Below, piece by piece: positions 1 to 6,827 of a stretch of 9,365 nt of DNA (the stretch's first letter is position 1; each line of letters opens with the position of its first letter). This DNA comes from Candidatus Coatesiibacteriota bacterium (GTDB lineage Bacteria > B130-G9): assembly GCA_016929465.1 (NCBI GenBank), contig JAFGIT010000370.1:1-9365 (forward strand). Direction: 5' to 3'. The notes beneath the pieces were generated by a model that saw only the letters and a list, made by a program, of their open reading frames with translations, made no database searches and was not told where the DNA came from. A program made the translations under genes and the position numbers.

Positions 1-1664
1 CGGATATGTTCCCGACCAATGCATACATCGACGTGGAGCTCCGAGCGAGCGATGTAGCTGTACCGCCGAATTCCGCGACGGAGACCTACAGATTTACGAC
101 CGAGGACAGAATACCTCCCGAGTTCGATGCGACGACTCTCGCTCCAAGAAACGGAGCAGAGGAGGTTGCGATCAACACCGTAATCTCTGTTTATGTCTCT
201 GATGCGCCTAACGGCGATGATATTGAATTCAACTCCGGTATTGACGAGAACAGCATAAACTTCCGGGTTAATGGTGTTGCCCGAAACTTCGAGGTGGTCT
301 GGCTTGGCGCTCCTTATCGAGCTCTTATTAAGCACAATATCACCGGGCTTCAGTATTGTTCGGATGTGGACGTTGACGTGGATTGTCAGGACCTCGAGGG
401 CAACAGCATGCCGACGGCAAGCTGGAGCTTCAAGACGGATGGCTGTTACTCCAGGATAAGAGTGCCCGAGACACTCGAGTTCGACCGCACTGCAAAGGAC
501 GGAGATCCGAGTATCGAATTCCTCACGATCGAAAATGTCGGCTATCAGACATTGAATGTGACAGCCATCGATGTCATCGACGGCAGGGAGCACTTCTCAG
601 TGCCAGATAATCTGTTGCTGCCTCTTCCGATCGCAGGACAGGGCAGCTACAACCTTGCTGTCACATTCGCTCCGAAGCAATACGGCGACATGAATGGGCG
701 TATCAGGTTCAGAGTGGCAGCAGATGAGGAAGGCGACGACACTCCGCCGGCGGTCTATACTGACCTTATCGGTGGGGCGGGTTATCCGCCTGTGGTCAAG
801 CTTGTGACGATGCAATACAGCGAGGTGACAAGCGCTCGAGGTGGGCCATTTACTGCCCTAGCTGAGATAGGCGATCCTGATGGCGATCTTGATGTCGAGA
901 GTGTAGAGATCAAGATACACAGCAACGCTATCGGCTCCATCGATTGGGGCTACATGAACGACGAAGGCGTTGATGGTGACCTCGTTCCGTTCAACGGTGT
1001 CTATACGTTCCAGTATGAGTTCAACTCATACGTACCGCCCGATGACTACCTGGTGACCGTCGAGGTTGTGGATAGGCTCGGATATAGAAGCACCCCGTGG
1101 CCATACCTGCGAATCGATGAGTATGAGAACTATCAGGCTCCGCCGGCCGACGATTTCCCGAACGGCATGGCCTTGCTATCCGCACCAGACTCTGTCTATT
1201 GCCTCGACTCCTGTGTGGATACGCTGGTGCCCAACAAGGATAGGTCCTCGTCCTCCAGCCAGAAGAAGGGGACAAAAGCTGAGGATACCGGTCTCACTAG
1301 GCCATATATAGAGGCAGCAGGCTATGGTGGCTGGGAGCACACGTTCATGACCACGCGCGGCGGAAGGCTCATGATTCAGGCCAGAGTGCGCAATTCGGAC
1401 AGCGGATACGGCAAACTCGGCTGGGGAAGCATCGATGAGGTCGAACTGCTCCTTTGGGACGGTAACAGGATTGGCGATGGTTTATTCCTGAGAGATAATG
1501 TCGCGACTGGCGTTTACGGCGATGTCGCAAACGATGGTATGTTCGTTCTCGTTCTCGACGACGTCGATGTGCAGATTGCCAGTGGAGAGTATGTACTTAA
1601 GCTGATTGCAACGGATATTTATGGTAACCAAAGCCTAGTTTGGCCATACTTCCACGTCGAGTAA
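1..1664 (+). CDS. Exported multidomain beta-sandwich protein (Ig-like, ASH-like, two C-terminal anchor-type modules), 5' partial
   Basis: The frame is open to the left edge. The first in-frame ATG (position 6) falls in the second half of an Ig-like domain and has no ribosome binding site, so the true start lies upstream. Residues are counted from that ATG. Residues 1-33 are the tail of a Big_5/SbsA-type Ig-like domain ending YRFTTED. Residues 37-145 are a complete second copy (LAPRNGAEEVAINTVISVYV, ending WSFKTD). Residues 150-258 resemble an ASH/HYDIN/DUF1573-type domain (FLTIENVGYQTLNV, LAVTFAPKQYGDMNG). Residues 260-370 and 433-552 are two related beta modules, each ending in a WPY motif; a Ser-rich linker (SSSSS near 414-418) lies between. 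I see no enzyme motif, membrane segment, LPXTG or PEP-CTERM signal. The gene precedes the propeller gene by 42 bp without a terminator, so an operon is likely. A structural or adhesive surface role is inferred; the exact function is unknown. Confidence 0.85.
   Translation, partial: DMFPTNAYIDVELRASDVAVPPNSATETYRFTTEDRIPPEFDATTLAPRNGAEEVAINTVISVYVSDAPNGDDIEFNSGIDENSINFRVNGVARNFEVVWLGAPYRALIKHNITGLQYCSDVDVDVDCQDLEGNSMPTASWSFKTDGCYSRIRVPETLEFDRTAKDGDPSIEFLTIENVGYQTLNVTAIDVIDGREHFSVPDNLLLPLPIAGQGSYNLAVTFAPKQYGDMNGRIRFRVAADEEGDDTPPAVYTDLIGGAGYPPVVKLVTMQYSEVTSARGGPFTALAEIGDPDGDLDVESVEIKIHSNAIGSIDWGYMNDEGVDGDLVPFNGVYTFQYEFNSYVPPDDYLVTVEVVDRLGYRSTPWPYLRIDEYENYQAPPADDFPNGMALLSAPDSVYCLDSCVDTLVPNKDRSSSSSQKKGTKAEDTGLTRPYIEAAGYGGWEHTFMTTRGGRLMIQARVRNSDSGYGKLGWGSIDEVELLLWDGNRIGDGLFLRDNVATGVYGDVANDGMFVLVLDDVDVQIASGEYVLKLIATDIYGNQSLVWPYFHVE
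783..1661 (+). repeat. Two C-terminal beta modules (copies A and B) of the left-edge protein
   Basis: Copy A covers about 783-1115 and copy B about 1302-1661. Both open with a Pro plus hydrophobic strand, then a GG-containing turn (ARGGPF / TRGGRL), an 'A-x-(I/V)-D/N' strand and a VE(I/L) strand. Next comes an Asp/Gly-rich loop (DEGVDGD / GVYGDVANDG), then a 'Y-L/V-(V/L)...(V/I)-D/A-T/V-D' strand, ending in WPY near the domain end. This resembles the 'choice-of-anchor X' type of module (Asp-Gly loop followed by D/N-G-x-Y). The assignment is by eye. The copies are diverged and not near-identical at DNA level. Confidence 0.6.
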
Positions 1665-1706
1665 TGGCGCGGTTCGTTTGATAATTCCGATGGAGGGACA
1701 TTAACG

Positions 1707-4700
1707 ATGGGGAGCCCAAGGCGGAGAAATTTACCTCTTGGTCTGCTACTGATAGGGTTAGTCTTGTCGGTTGGCATTGCATTAGGCGCCTCAACTGAGG
1801 TTGAATGGCGAATGCTGCAGCATGATTCTCAAAGGTCCGGCCTGGTTGATGGCGTAGGACCGGTCATTCCGGAACTGCTGTTCGAGTTCGAGACCACTTA
1901 CTGGGTCCGTTCGTCATGCCTGGTTGCGCCGGACGGCTCAGTCCTCATCGGTAGCTATATGGGCGGATTATATTGCCTGGAACCTGACCTGCGCAAGAAT
2001 ACGAGATGGCAGACAGACCTGAATAGTGATATCGAGGGAACGCCCTGCCTATCTCCAGATGGGATAGTATATGTCCCGACCATGGATGGACGTCTCATCT
2101 GTATCGATACTAATACATCGGCAGATAGCTTCGTCGATGTGAAGTGGGAATACGATGGCCCTTCCTCGATGAATACTTCGCCATGCTTGATGGCAGATGG
2201 CGCGATTGTCGCAGCTTTCTCGGATGGGACGCTGCAGGTTCTCGAGAGAAGTGGGAACGTTAGATGGGGATTCTCCTCCGAGGGCGGCTTCGAAGCTTCA
2301 CCGGCAGTGGCCCACGATGGCACTGTCATCGCGGCTGACGCTCAGGGCCGTGTCACGGCGCTGAGCCGCGAGGGCTCTCTCCTTTGGACCTACGATACAT
2401 ACAGCATGGTCCTAGCTTCCGTTACCACATACTTCGATACGGTGTATGTCATCAGCTATGACGGTGTGGTCCATGCTCTTTCTCTTTCAAATGGGCAACC
2501 AGATTGGACATTCGCGACCGGGTGCTTGAACATCGGTTCATCGCCCGCGGTCGATTCTGCTGGCACGCTCTATTTCGGCACCCAGGAGGGCGTCCTATTT
2601 GCCCTATGGAACCACGGGGCCGAGAAGTGGCGATTTACCGCTGCGGGCGAAATCGAGAGCTCTCCTGCGGTCGATGCCGACGGCAAGATATTCTTCGGGT
2701 GTTCCGACTACTGCCTATATTGCCTCGATAACGCGGGAGACCTGCTCTGGAAGGAAGCGAGAAGAGGTAAGATCACCGCTTCGCCCGCAATTGGGCCGGC
2801 TGAGCCCTTTATCGATGAGAACGGCGACGGTATCTGCGCCGGAAACGAGATCTACACCGATGTCAATTTCAATGGCCAATGGGATGGCAACTGTGTTTAC
2901 GTCGGCTCATGGGACAGGACGGTCATGCTGGTCGGCGAGAAGACCGACGCAGTCCCGCGTCTGTCCGATGGCCATGTGTCCCCGAATTCGGGAGGCGTAT
3001 CGACGGTTTATACCTATTCGGTCGGCTATTACTCGGATCCAGGCAGCGAGCCGCAGACGACTTGGGTGGTAATCGACGGCAGCCCATTCGATATGTCCCT
3101 TTACAGGGAAGATTATTATGGGCCTGGTATAGATGAGTACCGCTACGAAACGCAGCTGCCCGTAGGGGAGCATACCTTCTACTTTGCCTTCAAAGACAAG
3201 GATGGGGATGCGGTTAGATTGCCGACGGATACAGCCTTCATGGGGCCGGTCGTAGGCGGAGACAATAGACCGCCCGACCTTCTGATGGGCCATGTATCGC
3301 CGGCAACGGCGACGCTTGGGTCCGCGTTCACCTTTACGGTCGATGCGAACGACCCTGATGAGGACGCTTTGACGGCGATGTATCTGATCATGAAGGCTCC
3401 TGGCAGCACGAAGCTCGAGCTGTATTCAATCGTAGACTTCTACGCCTCCAGCAAGAACGAAGGCTATTGGACCTTTACCTACACCATCACCCTGGACAAC
3501 GTGGGCGAGTATGAGTACATCTTCGCGGGGGTCGATGAGCGCGAGGGAGTCAGCCTATTGCCAGCTGAAGGCTGGTATCACGGCCCAACGGTCACGGCCT
3601 GCACGAGTCCATGGCCGATGTACAGACACGACAGAAGTCACACAGGGCTTTCCGTACTTGAAGGTCCATATATCTATAGGCTGATTTGGGCCGCATCTGC
3701 CGGAGCGGGCTTCACCTCTTCACCGTGTATCGGTGAGTCCGGATCGCTCTACATCGGCTCGCTCGACGGCGGTCTTCACGCATATTCCTCCGATGGCGTC
3801 CCACTCTGGACGTATAACACCGATGGAATGATCGCCTCCTCGCCGGCGGTTGGCTACCAGGACATCGTTTACTTCGGGTCAGATGATGGCTATGTCTATG
3901 CCGTCCGAGACGGCTCCCTTGTATGGCGCACTCAGACAGGTGGAAAGGTCCGCTCATCACCAATCATGGGCTCCTCGGGAGAATTGTATATAGGCTCGAA
4001 TGATGGTTACTTCTATGCAATCAATAAAGATGACGGCTCGATAGCCTGGCGCTATAATGTCGGCGCAGCTATCAATACTTCCCCGGCGATCTACAGGATC
4101 AAGGACAGGGACATCATTTACGTTACCGCCAATACGGGCAGCCTGTATGCGATCCACAACCTGGATGTGGGCGGTGTTTACGCTATGGAGCTCTTCCATA
4201 CGGGACACTGGATAACCTCATCCCCATGCGTTGGCCCTGACGGGGCTATCTACTTCGGCTCCAACGACTGCAATATATATGCGGTCGATCCGACTGGAAC
4301 GCTGCGCTGGTCCTACCCAACAAATAGCTGGGTCCGTTCGTCACCAGCTCTCGATAAGGACGGAAATCTCTATGTCGGTTCGCTGGACCACAACCTTTAT
4401 TGCCTCAACGAAGAGGGCGAGCTAAACTGGAAGGTCGATCTCGGTGATCAGATCATCGCGTCTTGCGCGCTCGACTCGAGAGGCTACGTCTTCGTCGGAA
4501 CGAACTTCACTACATCTGACGGCGGCAAGGAGTTCTGCCTCGATAGGGATGGAAACATCGAGTGGTTCTTCCAGACCAATGAGGCTGTGAATTCATCGAC
4601 CGCGATCGGTGAAGGCAATTTCGTCTACTTCGGCAGCCTCGACTGGAACCTCTACAAATACGGTGGCCGAGACGAGGTAGCGCCGTTCATCCTCGGTGGC

Positions 4701-5483
4701 GGCTTCTGGAACAGCAAAGTCACGGCCAGGAATGGCGGCATCCTTCGGCTCATCGCATACGTGACCGATCCCGAGGACAATGTGGAATACGTCGAGATGT
4801 TCGAGATGGATGGAGATTCTCTCGATCTATACCTTCTCGACAATGGCCTCGGCGGAGATGAAGTCGCGGGTGATAATATCTACTCGATCCAGATGAATCT
4901 CGGGCCGGGTGACATGACGTCGGGTCCACATTACTACGAGCTGATCGCGCGTGACGGCGCAGGGAACCGCAGCGAATTGTGGCCGTATCTCGAGATCAGG
5001 AGTGAAGGTTCTCTTGGACTCAAGAAGGGGATCGATCCTCTTGCTCCATTTAAGGACGCAGGCTTCAGGGAAATGAAGCCGACCGCGATTGAGGGATCGC
5101 CCGCAGTTGCAGCGCTTGGCCAGAAACACACGCCTCCGAAGGCCCTTGCTGGCTATCCATACAATGCGGATGCGCCAGTCGTTCTGGAGGCCGGCTTCGG
5201 CTACACCAGAATAACGACAGAGAGCGGTGGACGACTTCAGGTTTTCGCGCGGGTTGCTGACGCGCAAGGCTTGAATGACATTGATACAGTTTACTTCCAG
5301 TTCTACCACCTCGGTGTCTGGACAGGTATTGAGATGCAGATGGACTACACCCAGGACGGGATGTATACACTCGATGTGAACATCGGACCGGGAGCAAATC
5401 CCGCGACGTATCTCGTCAATGTGACTGTCACAGACCTGGAGAGCAACCACGGCCTATGGCCATCGATAACGGTCTGGGATTGA
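1707..5483 (+). CDS. Exported PQQ-like double beta-propeller protein with Ig-like and C-terminal anchor-type modules
   Basis: 1258 aa. ATG at 1707 is preceded by GGAGGGA (1692-1698), a good ribosome binding site, and opens a signal peptide: RRR at 5-7, hydrophobic core 9-26, likely cleavage near residue 29, no lipobox Cys. Order: residues 33-412, eight-repeat PQQ/BamB-like propeller (repeat core SSPAxxxDGxxYxGSxDGxLYAL) opening with 'W-x-M-L-x-H-D'; residues 370-394, Asp/Asn-rich calcium-type loops inside the eighth repeat; residues ~415-517 and 518-630, two Ig-like domains each starting GHVSP; residues 633-986, second eight-repeat propeller opening WPMYRHDRSHTGL; residues ~991-1097 and ~1155-1258, two C-terminal modules, the first ending LWPYLEI and the second LWPSITVWD. 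I do not see the vicinal Cys pair of PQQ alcohol dehydrogenases, so a binding or scaffold role is more likely than catalysis (inference). It ends directly against the stop of the convergent gene. Confidence 0.9.
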   Translation: MGSPRRRNLPLGLLLIGLVLSVGIALGASTEVEWRMLQHDSQRSGLVDGVGPVIPELLFEFETTYWVRSSCLVAPDGSVLIGSYMGGLYCLEPDLRKNTRWQTDLNSDIEGTPCLSPDGIVYVPTMDGRLICIDTNTSADSFVDVKWEYDGPSSMNTSPCLMADGAIVAAFSDGTLQVLERSGNVRWGFSSEGGFEASPAVAHDGTVIAADAQGRVTALSREGSLLWTYDTYSMVLASVTTYFDTVYVISYDGVVHALSLSNGQPDWTFATGCLNIGSSPAVDSAGTLYFGTQEGVLFALWNHGAEKWRFTAAGEIESSPAVDADGKIFFGCSDYCLYCLDNAGDLLWKEARRGKITASPAIGPAEPFIDENGDGICAGNEIYTDVNFNGQWDGNCVYVGSWDRTVMLVGEKTDAVPRLSDGHVSPNSGGVSTVYTYSVGYYSDPGSEPQTTWVVIDGSPFDMSLYREDYYGPGIDEYRYETQLPVGEHTFYFAFKDKDGDAVRLPTDTAFMGPVVGGDNRPPDLLMGHVSPATATLGSAFTFTVDANDPDEDALTAMYLIMKAPGSTKLELYSIVDFYASSKNEGYWTFTYTITLDNVGEYEYIFAGVDEREGVSLLPAEGWYHGPTVTACTSPWPMYRHDRSHTGLSVLEGPYIYRLIWAASAGAGFTSSPCIGESGSLYIGSLDGGLHAYSSDGVPLWTYNTDGMIASSPAVGYQDIVYFGSDDGYVYAVRDGSLVWRTQTGGKVRSSPIMGSSGELYIGSNDGYFYAINKDDGSIAWRYNVGAAINTSPAIYRIKDRDIIYVTANTGSLYAIHNLDVGGVYAMELFHTGHWITSSPCVGPDGAIYFGSNDCNIYAVDPTGTLRWSYPTNSWVRSSPALDKDGNLYVGSLDHNLYCLNEEGELNWKVDLGDQIIASCALDSRGYVFVGTNFTTSDGGKEFCLDRDGNIEWFFQTNEAVNSSTAIGEGNFVYFGSLDWNLYKYGGRDEVAPFILGGGFWNSKVTARNGGILRLIAYVTDPEDNVEYVEMFEMDGDSLDLYLLDNGLGGDEVAGDNIYSIQMNLGPGDMTSGPHYYELIARDGAGNRSELWPYLEIRSEGSLGLKKGIDPLAPFKDAGFREMKPTAIEGSPAVAALGQKHTPPKALAGYPYNADAPVVLEAGFGYTRITTESGGRLQVFARVADAQGLNDIDTVYFQFYHLGVWTGIEMQMDYTQDGMYTLDVNIGPGANPATYLVNVTVTDLESNHGLWPSITVWD
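1911..2942 (+). repeat. First propeller: eight PQQ-like blade repeats
   Basis: Eight blade cores can be read in the protein at about residues 69, 111, 157, 197, 237, 278, 318 and 358. Each has S/T-S/C-P, a DG turn, a Y/V-G strand and a hydrophobic strand of the LYAL type, with a following W (for example LLWTYD, PDWTFA, EKWRF, LLWKE). Spacing is about 40 residues. The eighth blade is interrupted by an acidic insertion (residues 364-394) before its closing strands. The repeats are visible in protein; DNA identity between blades is low, so the duplication is old. Confidence 0.85.
3717..4664 (+). repeat. Second propeller: eight PQQ-like blade repeats
   Basis: Eight blade cores start at about residues 671, 711, 750, 791, 838, 878, 918 and 963, for example SSPAVGYQDIVYFGSDDGYV and SSPALDKDGNLYVGSLDHNL. 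These are closer to the PQQ-like consensus than the first propeller. The seventh blade carries an extra loop (TTSDGGK near 935-941). Repeat number matches the first propeller, which suggests duplication of a whole propeller, including the introductory 'W-P-M-Y-R-H-D' strand (residues 636-642) matching 'W-R-M-L-Q-H-D' (34-40). Confidence 0.85.
4677..5480 (+). repeat. Two C-terminal beta modules (copies C and D) of the propeller protein
   Basis: Copy C (about 4677-5000) and copy D (about 5169-5480) follow the same plan as the pair ending the upstream protein: AP-(F/V)-(I/V)-L opening, 'A-R-N-G-G-I-L' or 'E-S-G-G-R-L' turn, 'A-x-V-x-D' strand, Asp/Gly loop (DNGLGGDEVAGDNIYS in C; DYTQDGMYTLD in D), then LWPY or LWPS at the end. 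The 55-residue linker between them is rich in Lys, Pro and Ala, as expected for an exposed spacer. Confidence 0.65.
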
Positions 5484-6821
5484 TTAGACCGACGCGAGAT
5501 AATCCCTCAGAAAATAAACGAAATCCGAACCAGAGACGGGGGCGACCAGAACGGTTGCTCCCGTTTTCTCTTTTAACTCCCCGAGTGTCATCCCGTCTAT
5601 GAAGCGACGAGCGTCACCCTCCCTCGCCTCCCCTTCACATTCGAGCGCGACGTCTGGGATGAGGGCCAGCTCGTCACGAGATAACTCGGCACCGGAGATG
5701 GCGACATGGAAGTCAGAGCCAACCAGCAGCCCCGACACAGTCACACTCTCACCAAAGAACCCGTTCGCCACCGGAATCACCCTGAGGTTGATACCGAGCC
5801 GCTGATTGATTCCCTCAGCGACCTCAGACATCACCGGCGCCGCAAGTCCTCCTGTGAGAATCACTCCATGCAGGCTGTTGCCGCTGGCAGCTGGATGGAT
5901 TTCGGCAAGCGCTTCCTCCACCTCCGACAGAAACAGCGAAGTTAGCCCGACTCCATTCTCGATCTGCTCGAAGTCGCCATACTCATCGACCGACGGAAGA
6001 GCCTCATCTGCGATAAGATATATCTCATCGCTCAGAAACAGCGACTTCTCTCCGAGATCAGCCTCGATCGCGGCCTGGATTGGCCGCATCTCCTCAATCA
6101 ATCTCCTGGCATATTCAGATGTGACCGGAGCGATCTCCGGGAGACCGGCGCGATGCTTTGTCAATCCAACGGGGACAATGGCAATCGTCGCCACCTGCGG
6201 CGCAAGGGAGATGAGGTCCGAAATAGTGCGCTTCAGAACCTCGCCGTCATTTATCCCGGGGCAGAGGACGATCTGCGTGTGAATTGTGATCTCAGCCTCC
6301 GCAAGCCGCGACAGGATAGGGAGTATGGGCGGCGCTTCCGGATTCTGGAGCATTCTCGCCCGAACTATCGGGTCGGTAGCATGGACGGAGATGTAGAGGG
6401 GAGACAAATGGAGCTGCCCTATTCTATCGATGTCGCCGTCCGAGAGCCTCGTCGCGGTGATGAAGTTGCCGAATAGGAAAGAGAGCCGATAGTCTTCATC
6501 CCTGACATAGAGAGATGGCCTCAGCCCCCTCGGCATCTGGTCAAGGAAGCAGAAGATGCACTTGTTGGGGCATTTCACCGGCGTGATCTGCTCGAAAGAG
6601 AGGCCAAGCGGCTCGCCGAACTCGCGAACTATCTCGGTATCATGACTGCGGCCAGAACGATCGAGGAAGTGAATTTCGAGAATCGCATCGGAAGCCGCAA
6701 ACATGAAGTCGATTGAGTCCGATATCTCAAATCCGTTCACGCTCAGAATGCTCGAGCCTTCTGCGATGCCGGCAGCCGCGGCCGCGGTATCTGCGCTGAC
6801 ACTCGAGACCTTGATTGGCAA
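5484..6821 (-). CDS. PDZ - radical SAM - DUF512 family protein
   Basis: 445 aa. Residues ~3-60 are a PDZ-like domain (AAGIAEGSSILSVNGFEISD). The radical SAM cluster motif CxxxCxxC is Cys84, Cys88 and Cys91 (CPNKCIFCF), binding a 4Fe-4S cluster and S-adenosylmethionine. Further family motifs are GNFITATRLSD (118-128), SVHATDP (145-151), HTQIVLCPGINDG (181-193), VPVGLTKHR (216-224), DEIYLIADEALPSVDEYGDF (265-284) and FFGESVTVSGLLVGSD (355-370). The last two lie in the DUF512 region. Length and order match the family described as putative FeS-containing oxidoreductases; substrate and reaction are unknown. The start is TTG: no in-frame ATG occurs before residue 40, inside the PDZ domain, and the upstream gene's stop TAG is only two codons before the TTG. 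The GGGGGGA site overlaps that gene, so coupled translation is likely. The protein is probably cytoplasmic. Confidence 0.93.
   Translation of the reverse strand: MPIKVSSVSADTAAAAAGIAEGSSILSVNGFEISDSIDFMFAASDAILEIHFLDRSGRSHDTEIVREFGEPLGLSFEQITPVKCPNKCIFCFLDQMPRGLRPSLYVRDEDYRLSFLFGNFITATRLSDGDIDRIGQLHLSPLYISVHATDPIVRARMLQNPEAPPILPILSRLAEAEITIHTQIVLCPGINDGEVLKRTISDLISLAPQVATIAIVPVGLTKHRAGLPEIAPVTSEYARRLIEEMRPIQAAIEADLGEKSLFLSDEIYLIADEALPSVDEYGDFEQIENGVGLTSLFLSEVEEALAEIHPAASGNSLHGVILTGGLAAPVMSEVAEGINQRLGINLRVIPVANGFFGESVTVSGLLVGSDFHVAISGAELSRDELALIPDVALECEGEAREGDARRFIDGMTLGELKEKTGATVLVAPVSGSDFVYFLRDYLASV
5536..5574 (+). terminator. Intrinsic terminator of the plus-strand unit, inside the convergent radical SAM gene
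   Basis: ACGGGGGCGACC (5536-5547) pairs with GGTTGCTCCCGT (5553-5564) in a 12-bp stem: ten Watson-Crick pairs and two G-U pairs, with a 5-nt loop. The T-rich tract TTTTCTCTTTT follows at 5564-5574. The stem starts 53 bp past the propeller gene's stop. In minus-strand RNA the two G-U pairs become A-C mismatches and no U tract follows, so the structure is specific to plus-strand transcripts. It lies opposite codons about 416-429 of the convergent gene. Confidence 0.75.
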
Positions 6822-6827
6822 AGGCGC

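Noticed and set aside
1657-1685. Promoter-like TCGAGT-17 bp-GATAAT before the propeller gene
   Set aside because: The -35 match is poor (3/6), and transcription would start at the first base of the ribosome binding site. Readthrough from the upstream gene is simpler.
2696-2723. CxxxCxxC (Cys332, Cys336, Cys339) in the propeller protein, resembling a radical SAM cluster motif
   Set aside because: It lies in a blade strand of an exported propeller, where one Cys merely replaces the usual Ala of LYAL. No TIM-barrel radical SAM motifs surround it.
5420-5432. TGTGAC-T-GTCACA perfect inverted repeat, reminiscent of CRP half-sites
   Set aside because: It is inside coding sequence at the gene's end, the spacer is 1 nt rather than the 6 nt of a CRP site, and the codons fit the C-terminal module's beta strand.
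4827-5450. Long minus-strand open frame (207 codons) opposite the 3' part of the propeller gene
   Set aside because: The plus frame has clear repeat and module structure throughout. The antisense product is Arg/Cys/His-rich with no recognisable fold or ribosome binding site.
1707-5483. Propeller protein as a PQQ-dependent dehydrogenase
   Set aside because: Blade repeats match PQQ-like families, but the active-site vicinal Cys pair and a haem c motif (CxxCH) are not seen, and the Ig-like and module architecture is unlike the dehydrogenases.
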